Assembly (NCBI GenBank): GCA_965120355.1
Contig: CBCPMX010000143.1
Span: 1 to 32,001, forward strand
Origin: CBCPMX01 sp965120355
GTDB lineage: Bacteria > Bacillota > Clostridia > Oscillospirales > Oscillospiraceae
Reading direction: 5' to 3'
Length of the DNA: 32,001 bases
Shown here: piece by piece, positions 7,381-15,483 of the stretch
How positions within the stretch are numbered: the first letter of the stretch is position 1
How the letters are laid out: each line of letters begins with the position of its first letter
Translations under genes and position numbers: made by a program
Notes under the pieces: generated by a model
Databases searched by the model: none
Told to the model about the DNA's origin: nothing
Seen by the model: only the letters and a program-made list of their open reading frames with translations

Positions 7381-10203
7381 TTACTCGCCCAAATCCAGCG
7401 CCGAAAGATCCATCCGGCCCACCACCGCCGCGCAGCGGGGGCACAGCTCCGGGAACCTGGCGTCCTGGCCAATCCGGGCGTCGTGGTTCCAGCAGCGTGG
7501 GCACTTGGGCGCTTCGCTGAGAGACACGGCGATGGTGCATGGAATCAGGCAGTCGGCCATCCGATCGCCCTCCAGCTCCCCGGTGGTGACGGTCACCTTG
7601 GACACAATGCACAGCGTCGCCAGATCCTCTCCGGCCAAGAACGCAGCATCATCTTCGGAGACAGCAATGACAATTTCCGCATCCTGGTTCTTCTTCACAC
7701 CGCCGGCAGCGCGGGCATTTTCCAGGGCCTTGTTGACGGCGTCCCGCAGGGCGATCAGGCGGGCCCAGCGGGTTTGTGCCGCTTCGTCCAGCACCAGGGC
7801 CGGATCATAGGCAGGCATGTCGTTGTACAGGACGCTCTCTGCCTCCTCGGCGCTGCTGTGGGTCATGGCGGCCCAGATCTCTTCGGAGGTAAAGGCCAGA
7901 ACCGGCGCAATCAGACGGGTCATACCGCTGAGGATGGTGTACAGCGCCGTCTGTGCAGAGCGGCGGCCCGCCTCGTCACCGCAGTACAGCCGGTCCTTGA
8001 TGATGTCCAGATAGAAGTTGGACAGATCAATGACACAGAAATTGTAAATCGCGCGATAGACCATGTGGAACTCATATCGCTCATAGGCCGCCCGGACGGT
8101 TTTCACCAGCTCATTGAACACGTGCAGCGCATACCGATCCAGGGGATGCATCTCCTCCAGCGCCACCGGCGCGTCGGGATCGAACCCGCTGAGATTGCCC
8201 AGCATATACCGGGCAGTGTTGCGAATCTTCAGATATGCCTGGCTCAGCTGCTTCAGAATCTCCTTGGAGATGCGCATGTCCTGGGTGTAGTCGGAAGAGG
8301 ACACCCACAGGCGCAACATGTCCGCGCCATAGTCCTTGATGACTTCGTCGGGAGCCACGGCATTGCCCAGGGATTTGTGCATGGCCTTGCCCTCGCCGTC
8401 CACGGTCCAGCCATGGGTGATAATCTGCTTATAGGGGGCTACGCCCTTGGCGGCGATGGAAGTCAGCATGGAGGACTGGAACCAACCGCGATACTGGTCG
8501 CCGCCCTCCAGATAGACGTCGGCGGGGAAGTGCAGCTCCGGCCGCTCATCCAGCACGGCAGCATGGGTGGAACCGGAGTCGAACCACACATCCATAATAT
8601 CGCTCTCCTTGGAGAAGTGGACACCGCCGCACTTGGGGCAGCGGAAGCCTTCCGGCAGCAGCTCCTCCGCCTCTTTTTCAAACCAGATGTTGGAGCCATG
8701 CTCCCGGAACAGGCTGGAAACCCGCGCAATGGTTTCGTCGTTGACGATGTCCGCGCCGCAGTCGTCGCAGTAGAAAATGGGGATGGGCACACCCCAGACC
8801 CGTTGGCGGGAGATGCACCAGTCGTTGCGCTCCGTGATCATGGAGGTCATGCGGTCTTTGCCCCAGGTGGGATGCCACTGGATGCCGTCGCAGCTCTGGA
8901 CAGCCGCGTCCTTGATGGCATCCACGGAGCAGAACCATTGCTCTGTGGCCCGGTAGATGATGGGGTTTTTGCAGCGCCAGCAGTGGGGGTAGGAGTGCGT
9001 GATGTTCTCCTTGGCCATCAGGTAGCCCTCCGCCTCCAGATCGGCCACCACCATGTCGTTGCCCTTGGCATAGAACTGGCCGTTGTACCGTTCGTCGGTC
9101 ATGACGCCCTTGGCGTTCACCGGCACGGGAGTCCCGATATGGGTCTTGCCGGCCTCGTCATAGGCCTTGCAGATATTGAAGTCATCTGCGCCAAAGCCGG
9201 GAGCCGTATGGACGCAGCCGGTACCGGCATCCAGGGTGACATGATCGCCGCACAGGAGGACGGACTCCCGGTCAAACAGCGGGTGTCTGGCGGTCATCAG
9301 CTCGAACTCACTGCCCTTCAGCGTTGCCAGGACGGTGCAGGCGTTGTAATCAATCTCAGCGGTCTTGCAGACAGACTCCGCCAGCCCTTGGGCCAGAATA
9401 TAGACCTCGCCGTCCGGCGCCTGCAGCAGCACATAGTCAAATTCAGGATTGACGCAGATGGCGTAGTTGCCCGGAATGGTCCAGGGGGTGGTGGTCCAAA
9501 TCACAAAGAAAATCTTAGAAAGATCGGCGTATTGCCCCAATTTTCCATGATCATCCTGCACAGGGAATTTGACGAAAATGGTGGTGCACGGGTCGTCTGC
9601 GTACTCGATCTCCGCCTCTGCCAGGGCGGTCTGGTCGGCGGGGCACCAATAGACCGGCTTCATACCCTTGTAGATATAGCCCTTTTTGGCCATCTCCCCA
9701 AAAATCTCAATCTGCTTGGCCTCAAAGGACGGCTTCAGGGTCAAATAGGGATCGTCCCATTCGCCCAACACACCCAGGCGCTTGAACTCTGTACGCTGCC
9801 GGTCCACAAAGTCCAGGGCGTAGGCCCGGCACTTTTCCCGGAATTCGGTGGTGGTCAGCTCCTCCCGCTTGACCTTTTTGTTCTTTAGAATGGCCGACTC
9901 AATGGGCAGGCCGTGGGTATCCCAGCCGGGGACATAGGGGGCGCAGTAGCCGGTCATATTGCGGTGCTTGATGATAATGTCCTTGAGAATTTTGTTCAGA
10001 GCGGTGCCAATGTGGATATCCCCGTTGGCATAGGGCGGGCCGTCGTGGAGCACAAACTTGGGCTTGCCCGCATTGCGCTTCATCAGATTGTGGTACAGAT
10101 CCTTTTCATAGAAGGACTTGAGCATGTCCGGCTCCCGTTTGGGCAGTCCGGCCCGCATGGGGAAGTCCGTCTGGGGAAGGTGGATCGTCTTGTTGTAGTC
10201 CAT
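7381..10203 (-). CDS. ileS: Isoleucine--tRNA ligase
   Basis: The 940-residue class I aminoacyl-tRNA synthetase charges tRNA-Ile in the cytosol. Visible signatures are the HIGH-type motif as HIGT at 64-67 after PPYANGDI, the CP1 editing domain (TTPWTIPGNYAICV, then GTGCVHTAPGFGADDF), CISRQRVWGVPIP, and DVWFDSGSTHAAVL. The KMSKS loop reads AMHKS (607-611, within GKAMHKSLGN); the second lysine is kept. The C-terminus has the zinc knuckle CPRC...CPRC of bacterial-type IleRS. ATG 10203 has AGGAGG nine bases upstream. It lies 180 bases after a small zinc-ribbon gene with a T-box leader and may also have its own promoter at 10315-10342. Confidence 0.98.
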   Translation of the reverse strand: MDYNKTIHLPQTDFPMRAGLPKREPDMLKSFYEKDLYHNLMKRNAGKPKFVLHDGPPYANGDIHIGTALNKILKDIIIKHRNMTGYCAPYVPGWDTHGLPIESAILKNKKVKREELTTTEFREKCRAYALDFVDRQRTEFKRLGVLGEWDDPYLTLKPSFEAKQIEIFGEMAKKGYIYKGMKPVYWCPADQTALAEAEIEYADDPCTTIFVKFPVQDDHGKLGQYADLSKIFFVIWTTTPWTIPGNYAICVNPEFDYVLLQAPDGEVYILAQGLAESVCKTAEIDYNACTVLATLKGSEFELMTARHPLFDRESVLLCGDHVTLDAGTGCVHTAPGFGADDFNICKAYDEAGKTHIGTPVPVNAKGVMTDERYNGQFYAKGNDMVVADLEAEGYLMAKENITHSYPHCWRCKNPIIYRATEQWFCSVDAIKDAAVQSCDGIQWHPTWGKDRMTSMITERNDWCISRQRVWGVPIPIFYCDDCGADIVNDETIARVSSLFREHGSNIWFEKEAEELLPEGFRCPKCGGVHFSKESDIMDVWFDSGSTHAAVLDERPELHFPADVYLEGGDQYRGWFQSSMLTSIAAKGVAPYKQIITHGWTVDGEGKAMHKSLGNAVAPDEVIKDYGADMLRLWVSSSDYTQDMRISKEILKQLSQAYLKIRNTARYMLGNLSGFDPDAPVALEEMHPLDRYALHVFNELVKTVRAAYERYEFHMVYRAIYNFCVIDLSNFYLDIIKDRLYCGDEAGRRSAQTALYTILSGMTRLIAPVLAFTSEEIWAAMTHSSAEEAESVLYNDMPAYDPALVLDEAAQTRWARLIALRDAVNKALENARAAGGVKKNQDAEIVIAVSEDDAAFLAGEDLATLCIVSKVTVTTGELEGDRMADCLIPCTIAVSLSEAPKCPRCWNHDARIGQDARFPELCPRCAAVVGRMDLSALDLGE

Positions 10204-10313
10204 TGGATGGTTCCTCCTGTCTGCGCTGTATGGCAGTTTTATTGAAATTGATTTTTGGATTTTGAAGTAAAATTCAGCGGGACTGGTCTTGGGGCAGGGC
10301 CGGAGCGGCGTGC

Positions 10314-10342
10314 GCCGCAGCCTGCATCATAATATGCGCGGC
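10314..10342 (-). promoter_or_regulatory. Possible internal promoter of ileS
   Basis: In the 180-base gap before ileS, the minus strand carries TTGTGC, about 16 bases, then TATTAT. The -35 box is weak. If active, ileS would be partly independent of the T-box upstream. Confidence 0.35.
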
Positions 10343-10383
10343 GCCCTATTGCACAAGCCCCATCGCCCCGCGTGGGACAATCG

Positions 10384-10599
10384 TTACAGCAATTCGTAAT
10401 CGACAACGATTTTTTGGCAGAACCGGCAGAGATGCGCGGCAGCGTCATTTTTTCCGGCAAAGCGCAATTTCTGTATCTGAACTTCCTGATCGCCGGACCG
10501 GCCGGAGAAGGAGCGCGCATTCGGCGTCCACTTGATCATGTACCCTCCGGCGGCCAGATAACCGGCCTCCATCTTTTGTCCGCAATTCGGGCAGTTCAT
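10384..10599 (-). CDS. Small zinc-ribbon protein (DUF6487/PF20097-like)
   Basis: The 71-residue protein begins MNCPNCGQKMEAGYL and ends LCRFCQKIVVDYELL, giving two CxxC pairs at C3/C6 and C58/C61, which should bind one zinc ion. The central WTPNARSF is typical of a small uncharacterised zinc-ribbon family of Bacillota that I recall as DUF6487; the assignment is by memory of the pattern. ATG 10599 has AAGGAGG eight bases upstream, and this site lies directly after the U-tract of the T-box terminator, so translation depends on read-through. It is the first gene after the T-box and precedes ileS. Its role is unknown. Confidence 0.85.
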   Translation of the reverse strand: MNCPNCGQKMEAGYLAAGGYMIKWTPNARSFSGRSGDQEVQIQKLRFAGKNDAAAHLCRFCQKIVVDYELL

Positions 10600-10613
10600 T
10601 ATGACGGCCTCCT

Positions 10614-10889
10614 TAAAAAACAAACGCCCCTGTCTCCCACCTGAGAGACAAAGGCGCACAACCTCTGCGGTACCACTCCCGTTGCGGCCCGCCAAGCGCG
10701 GGGGGCCGCCCCTTGCACGTCCTGTAACGGGGACCTCCGGCGGAGCCTACTGAGATGAGAACATCAAACCTTCATCCGTTCGGTCCGCGGCTCCGAGGGG
10801 ATCTTCACACTGCTTCGCCCTCCGCCCTTGCACCAACCGGGCGGCTCTCTGTGCTGCAAACGCAGGCTACTGGCCTCTTCTACGCCTTC
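10614..10889 (-). ncRNA. T-box leader, isoleucine specific
   Basis: The minus-strand leader has the T-box family hallmarks. Stem I carries AGAGAG (10845-10850) and GGTTGGTG (10831-10838). The specifier region reads GTGAAG-ATC (ATC at 10800-10802), an isoleucine codon. The conserved antiterminator sequence GGAGTGGTACCGC is at 10667-10679, followed by a terminator stem (10625-10656) and a T-rich run. Uncharged tRNA-Ile would stabilise the antiterminator and allow transcription into the zinc-ribbon gene and ileS. The leader ends at the ribosome binding site of the zinc-ribbon gene. Confidence 0.93.
10625..10656 (-). terminator. Regulated terminator of the T-box leader
   Basis: A 12-bp stem with two G-U pairs (10645-10656 with 10625-10636) and 8-base loop is followed by TTTGTTTTTT on the minus strand. 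The 5' arm begins close to the T-box antiterminator sequence, so the two folds compete. Confidence 0.9.
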
Positions 10890-10895
10890 ATTCCT

Positions 10896-10924
10896 TATAT
10901 ACGCATCCGTCTGAACGACAGAAA
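10896..10924 (-). promoter_or_regulatory. Possible promoter of the T-box leader
   Basis: TTTCTG, 17 bases, TATATA on the minus strand lies at the right distance upstream of stem I. The -35 box is poor. Confidence 0.35.
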
Positions 10925-10929
10925 ACGGC

Positions 10930-10960
10930 GGCAGGGGCGGCTATGCCGCCCTGTTCTGCC
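10930..10960 (-). terminator. Hairpin ending the divIVA transcript
   Basis: The 7-bp inner stem (10935-10941 with 10945-10951) is extended by a 5-bp outer stem (10930-10934 with 10956-10960) across a 4-base bulge. It starts eight bases after the divIVA stop and is followed on the minus strand by GCCGTTTTC. Confidence 0.55.
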
Positions 10961-10968
10961 GGCAGTTC

Positions 10969-11727
10969 TTATTTCTTTGCCGTGGGATCGTAATTCTTAC
11001 CGAATTGCAGGTCGGCAAACTTGGACATTGTATCCTGACCCACACCCTTGGGGCGGATTACCCGCGTGTCGCTGCTGACCGTCGTTTTTGCGGCAGCCTG
11101 CGGCTCCACAGCAGGCGCTGCAGCAGGTGCTGCGGCAGGTGTTTCCACAGGCGCCGCAGACAGATCGCCGGGCTTGGCCATTTCTTCACTGACCAACTTC
11201 TCCAGATTCTGTTCAATGGTCTTGGCCATGTTGGCGGGCCGGTTCTCCGGCTCCGCGTCAAAATCATAGGCTTTGGCCACCGGCTCTGCGGCCACCATCT
11301 GACGGGTCTTCAGTTCCTCCAACTCCACCTGGAGCTTAGTGATGTACTCCTGCACCGCCGCACGGGCATCCTTCAGCCGCATCTGTTCGCCCTGAATCTG
11401 CTGCTTCAGATCCAAATGCTGCCCCTCCAAAGTCTTTTGGGCATCGTTGAGCATCCGCGCACATTTTTTCTGTGTCGCGGCAATCATATTGTCGGCGGTC
11501 TGCTGGGCAGCCATGAGCGCCTTTTTCATGCTGTCCTCCTGGCTGCGGTACTCCTCCAGCTTTTCCACCAGAACTTTCATTTTGCTTTTGAGCACGGCGT
11601 TTTCCTTATACAGAACCACATAGTCCTCGGTCAGCGGGCCGAGAAAATCATCTACGCTCTGCATGTCATATCCGCCAAAGACGGCCTTGACGAACGTCTG
11701 TTCTTCAATCTGCTGCGGTGTAAACAT
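10969..11727 (-). CDS. divIVA: DivIVA domain-containing protein
   Basis: The 252-residue coiled-coil protein starts MFTPQQIEEQTFVKAVFGGYDMQSVDDFL, the DivIVA N-terminal lipid-binding pattern with Phe and the GYD/VDDFL motif. A long coiled coil covers about residues 30-150. The C-terminal third is Ala/Pro-rich and disordered, ending in a short conserved-looking tail. DivIVA proteins bind curved membrane at poles and division sites and recruit division, wall or chromosome-anchoring partners. It follows sepF after 49 bases, matching the ylm cluster order of Bacillota; the ylmG and ylmH genes found between them in Bacillus are absent. ATG 11727 has GAGGGG about six bases upstream. A hairpin after the stop ends the long run of genes. 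Confidence 0.93.
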   Translation of the reverse strand: MFTPQQIEEQTFVKAVFGGYDMQSVDDFLGPLTEDYVVLYKENAVLKSKMKVLVEKLEEYRSQEDSMKKALMAAQQTADNMIAATQKKCARMLNDAQKTLEGQHLDLKQQIQGEQMRLKDARAAVQEYITKLQVELEELKTRQMVAAEPVAKAYDFDAEPENRPANMAKTIEQNLEKLVSEEMAKPGDLSAAPVETPAAAPAAAPAVEPQAAAKTTVSSDTRVIRPKGVGQDTMSKFADLQFGKNYDPTAKK

Positions 11728-11776
11728 GATAAGCCCCTCTCTCTATGATACTCGGAATCCCAATGTGCGCCAGTGC

Positions 11777-12292
11777 TCAGACATACATTCCATTTGTCTC
11801 CAGCTCATCCAGCAGGTCTCCGATCAAATCCACATTGTACGGAGCAATGATATAGGTGCTGACCGCAACCTTCTTGATCTTCCCGTCCAGGGCGAAGGCA
11901 CAGCCGGACAGGAAGTCCACCAGCCGGCGGGCCACATCCTTACTGGCGCTCTCCAAATTCAGCACCACCGCGTGCTTTTCGCGCAGATGATTGGCGATGT
12001 CGCCCACGGAGTCAAACCGATCCGGTTTGACCAGCACCACCTGAAGCTGTGCGGTGCTGGAGTTGTGCAGGTTCACCACTTTGCCGTTGCCGGAACGGTC
12101 AGTATTCACACTGGCAGTGGACGCCGAGGGGATAATGGGGTCCTCAGCGCTGTAAGCCGGCGCTGCCGCTACGGCAGCAGAGCCGGAAGTCCGGATGGTA
12201 CTTTTGGCATCCAGATCGAAATCATCATCAAAATCGTCTTCGTCTTCAGAATAGGAGCGTGCGAGCTTCTTCAATTCATCCATGAATCCCAT
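11777..12292 (-). CDS. sepF: Cell division protein SepF
   Basis: The 171-residue product has the SepF plan: an N-terminal amphipathic helix (MGFMDELKKLARSY) for membrane binding, an acidic and disordered linker to about residue 80, and the C-terminal SepF core with VVLVKPDRFDSVGDIANHL, AVVLNLES and DVARRLVDFLSGCAFALDGKI. SepF bundles FtsZ filaments and ties them to the membrane during septation. Its start has GGGAGG nine bases upstream. It lies 35 bases after yggS and 49 before divIVA, as in the ylmE-sepF-divIVA block. Confidence 0.97.
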   Translation of the reverse strand: MGFMDELKKLARSYSEDEDDFDDDFDLDAKSTIRTSGSAAVAAAPAYSAEDPIIPSASTASVNTDRSGNGKVVNLHNSSTAQLQVVLVKPDRFDSVGDIANHLREKHAVVLNLESASKDVARRLVDFLSGCAFALDGKIKKVAVSTYIIAPYNVDLIGDLLDELETNGMYV

Positions 12293-12327
12293 GTAAATGT
12301 TCCTCCCAAATATATAGTCAGATTTCT

Positions 12328-13032
12328 CTATATGCCGTTATATTGCCGGGGGCCAAAAATGGCGGTCCCGAGGCGGATCATGGTACTGCCTTCCGCAATA
12401 GCCGCAGCATAGTCGCCGCTCATGCCCATGGATAGACAGTCCATGCAGACATTATCGTATTTTTTTGCTCTTATGTCAACAAAAAGGTTGCACATTTTCG
12501 CAAAAAAATGCTGAATTTCTGCGCCATTTTCCGATTTGGGGGGAATTGCCATCAATCCTCGAAGCCTAAGCCCGGGAAATTCTCCAAATTTTGACGAAAG
12601 GTCCAGTGCCTGCTCCGGCGTTAGGCCGCTTTTGGACGCCTCTGCGCCGATGTTTACTTCCAACAGGACGTCCTGCCGCAGCCGCCGCTCCACGGCCAGG
12701 CGGCTCAACAACACCGCCAACGCCTCGGAATCCACCGACTGAATCAGGTCCACAGCACCCACCACCAGCTTTGCCTTGTTCTTCTGCAGATGGCCGATGA
12801 AATGGACCGGCTTCCCAACATACGCGCCCTGGGGCAGCTTCTCCTGTAATTCCTGCACACGGTTTTCACCACAGCAGTCCACGCCAGCGGCAATCGCCGC
12901 CTGAATTTGCGCCACATCTCTTGTCTTGGTGGCAGCACACAGCTGGATCTCCGCCGGATCGCGGCCTGCCCGGATGGCGGCTTCCGCCATCTGTTCGCGG
13001 ATTTCTTTTATAGTTTCCGCAATCGTTTTCAT
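12328..13032 (-). CDS. YggS/YlmE-family PLP homeostasis protein
   Basis: The 234-residue product is a single-domain alanine-racemase-fold protein that binds pyridoxal 5'-phosphate; the expected Schiff-base lysine is K36 in LCAATKTR. Other family marks are GENRVQEL, HFIGHLQKNK, and the C-terminal CLSMGMSGDYAAAIAEGSTMIRLGTAIFG. Members buffer PLP and affect amino-acid metabolism; no enzymatic reaction is established. ATG 13032 starts two bases after the stop of the HlyD-like gene and has only a weak GTGGG site, so translation is probably coupled. It is the ylmE equivalent next to sepF. Confidence 0.96.
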   Translation of the reverse strand: MKTIAETIKEIREQMAEAAIRAGRDPAEIQLCAATKTRDVAQIQAAIAAGVDCCGENRVQELQEKLPQGAYVGKPVHFIGHLQKNKAKLVVGAVDLIQSVDSEALAVLLSRLAVERRLRQDVLLEVNIGAEASKSGLTPEQALDLSSKFGEFPGLRLRGLMAIPPKSENGAEIQHFFAKMCNLFVDIRAKKYDNVCMDCLSMGMSGDYAAAIAEGSTMIRLGTAIFGPRQYNGI

Positions 13033-13034
13033 CG

Positions 13035-14165
13035 TTAACCCACAACTTTCCCGTCATATAATTCCTGTTCTGTAAGAAGCACCTTATCGCCGGGCCACAG
13101 GGCCTCGGTGCCGGAGGCATCCTGCGCAGCCACACAGCTCTCGCCGTCCAGCTGGAGAATCGTAATTGCTTTCCACTTTGCGCAGCCGGCTTCCAGCACA
13201 TAGACGCCGGGCTGGCCTGTCTCGTCATACCGCACCGCCTGGGCCGGAATCAGCAGGCCCTCGCACACGTCAAATGTCAGCCGCACTTCCGCCCGCCGCA
13301 GGGCTGACACGGCATAAACCTTTTCATCGCTGCACAAAATCACCAGCCCATCCTCGCCGGCGCGTACAACGGACATTTCTCCTACTGCCGTCTCGTTCAC
13401 AACCACTTGGACGGCGTCGCCTTCTTCCAACAGTCCCGTACGGGCCACTGCCGCAAGATACCAGGTTTCGCTGGTGATGAGCCTGCCGTATGCGCCCTCC
13501 GGCGCTTCCGCCTCAGGCATCGCCGCCAATGTCTCAGCAGTCAGCGTATCCAGCGTCTGGGGCGTCAGAACCGTCTCCAGCCCGTCGGCGACACAGGAAA
13601 AATAGCCGGCTGCCGGGGCAGTCAGAGCCTCGGCTATGCCAGCCCCGGCCAGCGCTTCCAATTGGGCCTGTACGTCCGAAAACGCCTGCTGCAGCTCGGT
13701 TGTGTCGCCGGACAGTGCGCTGCGCAGCTGTATGCCCGCCGCATCTGCGGCAGCCAGGTCGCCGCTCTGGGCGGCCTGGGCCAATGCGCGGACGGCTTCG
13801 TCAGGCGGCGACGCCGGGCTGCTGAGCAGCTGCAGCCGTTCTGTCATCCGCTCTGTGGCGGCGGTCGCAGCCAAGGCGGCAGCCGAGTCATAGGAATAGG
13901 CCACCACCTGGCCATAGCCGGCCTTTTCCCCTTCGGCCAGGGCCGGCGTCACCAAGGCATCGTCCGCATAAAGCGCCTGCTCCTCCCGGATCATCCACCC
14001 GGTCGTGGTGACAGCATGGCCGGCACTGTAGGCTGTGGCCTCCACGGTTTTAACCGGCGACAGCAACGCCGTCAGGAGAGAAGCCACCCCATAAACCGCC
14101 ACCGCAGCTGCCATCAGCCCCAAAATCCAGCGAATGGCGCGGGAGCGCTTCGGCCGGCGGTTCAC
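13035..14165 (-). CDS. HlyD-like membrane-anchored protein
   Basis: The 376-residue protein has one N-terminal membrane anchor (about residues 10-37, IRWILGLMAAAVAVYGVASL) after a basic tail RRPKRSR, so most of it should lie outside the membrane. The body resembles an HlyD/membrane-fusion adaptor: an Ala-rich helical hairpin (about 85-180) inserted between beta segments (TAPAAGYFSC before, then GLLEEGDAVQVVV and GLLIPAQAVRYDETGQPGVYVLE). No transporter gene is nearby. The gene begins with GTG 14165, overlapping the hfq stop as GTGA, with GAGGAG five bases upstream, so it is translationally coupled to hfq. Its place between hfq and the division genes hints at an envelope role, which is inference. 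Confidence 0.8.
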   Translation of the reverse strand: MNRRPKRSRAIRWILGLMAAAVAVYGVASLLTALLSPVKTVEATAYSAGHAVTTTGWMIREEQALYADDALVTPALAEGEKAGYGQVVAYSYDSAAALAATAATERMTERLQLLSSPASPPDEAVRALAQAAQSGDLAAADAAGIQLRSALSGDTTELQQAFSDVQAQLEALAGAGIAEALTAPAAGYFSCVADGLETVLTPQTLDTLTAETLAAMPEAEAPEGAYGRLITSETWYLAAVARTGLLEEGDAVQVVVNETAVGEMSVVRAGEDGLVILCSDEKVYAVSALRRAEVRLTFDVCEGLLIPAQAVRYDETGQPGVYVLEAGCAKWKAITILQLDGESCVAAQDASGTEALWPGDKVLLTEQELYDGKVVG

Positions 14166-14413
14166 AGAAACTCCTCATCCTCCGGCTGCAGCGGAATGGG
14201 CCGTATGGGGGCCAGGGTGGAAATGGCGTGCTTATAGATCATCTGCTGCTTGCCGTCGGAATCCAGCACCACAATATATGGATCGAATCCACAGACAGTC
14301 CCCCGCAGCTGGAACCCATTGACCAGAAATACAGTCAAAGGCATCTTTGTCCGGCGGGCACGGTTGAGAAACAGATCCTGAAGGGCTTCATATTTTACTT
14401 CTGTCTTTTGCAT
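14162..14413 (-). CDS. hfq: RNA chaperone Hfq
   Basis: The 83-residue protein is Hfq, the Sm-like hexameric ring that binds small RNAs and mRNAs. The Sm1 motif is at 25-57 (MPLTVFLVNGFQLRGTVCGFDPYIVVL) and the Sm2 motif contains the diagnostic YKHAIS (60-65). A short acidic tail PEDEEFL follows. ATG 14413 has AAAGGTGA five bases upstream; a GTG further upstream would add 12 residues but lies in the leader hairpin. It sits downstream of miaA, the same order as in many bacteria, and has a probable promoter of its own. The start codon lies in an inverted repeat described separately. Confidence 0.97.
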   Translation of the reverse strand: MQKTEVKYEALQDLFLNRARRTKMPLTVFLVNGFQLRGTVCGFDPYIVVLDSDGKQQMIYKHAISTLAPIRPIPLQPEDEEFL

Positions 14414-14465
14414 AGGTATCACCTTTCTTGTGCGGTATTGCCGCACCATGTAATGAGATACCTAT
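14412..14465 (-). promoter_or_regulatory. Inverted repeat over the hfq start and upstream region
   Basis: A 9-bp perfect outer stem pairs 14457-14465 with 14412-14420, taking in part of the ribosome binding site and the first two bases of the hfq ATG. Inside is a second 6-bp hairpin (14430-14435 with 14441-14446). The upstream arm overlaps the -10 box of the probable hfq promoter, so the fold would form only in RNA read through from miaA. Confidence 0.55.
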
Positions 14466-14489
14466 AGTGTAGCATGTTCTTGCTGTCGA
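14461..14489 (-). promoter_or_regulatory. Probable hfq promoter
   Basis: TCGACA (14484-14489), 17 bases, TATAGG (14461-14466) on the minus strand in the 134-base gap between miaA and hfq. Each box has mismatches to the consensus, so strength is uncertain. Confidence 0.45.
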
Positions 14490-14547
14490 AATTCCGCGAC
14501 AGCGCGGCGGTTCATGCCACGTCCCGGACGGATCCGGCCGAATCCGT

Positions 14548-15483
14548 TCATTCCCCGCCGCGCACATGCGCCAGCGCCGTCTCCAGTGCCGCCGCCGGAT
14601 CGGGTTCATTTGGTTGGACGATCCATCGAACCGATTTGTTCCGCCGGAACCAGGTCAGCTGCCGCTTGGCATAACGGCGGCTCTCCCGCTTCACATCTTC
14701 CAGGGCCTCTGCCACGGAACACGCTCCCCGCAGGGCGCGCACAATTTCCTTATAGCCAATGGCCTGCATGGCCGTGGCCGTTTCCGGCACCCCGGCATCC
14801 AACAGGCGGCGGACCTCCTCCTCCAGCCCCTGGGCAGCCATTTGCTCCACCCGCAGGTCAATGCGGCGGTACAGGGCCGCCCGATCGTGAAAATCCAACC
14901 CCAGCCACACCGGGTCGTATTTCGGCGGGATGGCCCGGGTCTCCAGATTGTGTTGGGTAATGGTTTTGCCGGTCTCCTGATAGACCTCCATGGCGCGGAT
15001 AATCCGCCTTCTGTCTGAAGGATGGAGACGGGCAGCGCTGTCCGGGTCCACCTGCCGCAGCATGTCCAGCACCGCTTCAATCCCCTCCCGCTCCGCCAGC
15101 GCTTCCAGTGCCTGCCGCCGGCCCGTAGAGGGAAACGGTGCAAAGCTGCGGCCCGCAATCAGGCTGTCCACATACAGGCCAGTGCCGCCTGCCAGAACGG
15201 CAGTCTTTCCCCTAGCCAGAATGTCCTGCAAAATCGGGTCGGCCATCTCCACAAAGCGTCCCACGGAGAATGGCTCCGCCGGATCACACACGTCCAGCAT
15301 GTGGTGGACCACACCGTCCATTTCCTCCTTCGCAGGCTTGGCTGTGCCAATGTTCATGCCGCGGTAGATCTGCATGGAGTCGCAGGACAGCACCTCCCCG
15401 TCCAGGGCCTTGCAAAGGCCAATGGCCAGGGCTGTTTTGCCGGAGGCCGTGGGACCCACTACGCAGAGGATCTTTTTGTTCAT
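14548..15483 (-). CDS. miaA: tRNA dimethylallyltransferase MiaA
   Basis: The 311-residue enzyme adds the dimethylallyl group to A37 of tRNAs reading codons that begin with U. Visible are the P-loop GPTASGKTALA near the N-terminus, DSMQIYRGMNIGTAKP, HHMLDV, and GGTGLYVDSL; the C-terminal part has KRESRRYAKRQLTWFRRN. Its product is the substrate of MiaB, encoded at the head of this run. ATG 15483 has GGTGA eight bases upstream and is preferred over a GTG four codons earlier. A 210-base gap separates it from mutL. Confidence 0.97.
   Translation of the reverse strand: MNKKILCVVGPTASGKTALAIGLCKALDGEVLSCDSMQIYRGMNIGTAKPAKEEMDGVVHHMLDVCDPAEPFSVGRFVEMADPILQDILARGKTAVLAGGTGLYVDSLIAGRSFAPFPSTGRRQALEALAEREGIEAVLDMLRQVDPDSAARLHPSDRRRIIRAMEVYQETGKTITQHNLETRAIPPKYDPVWLGLDFHDRAALYRRIDLRVEQMAAQGLEEEVRRLLDAGVPETATAMQAIGYKEIVRALRGACSVAEALEDVKRESRRYAKRQLTWFRRNKSVRWIVQPNEPDPAAALETALAHVRGGE

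Noticed and set aside
7483..9888. An 801-codon open frame opposite ileS
   Set aside because: A shadow of ileS; no start signals and no protein features.
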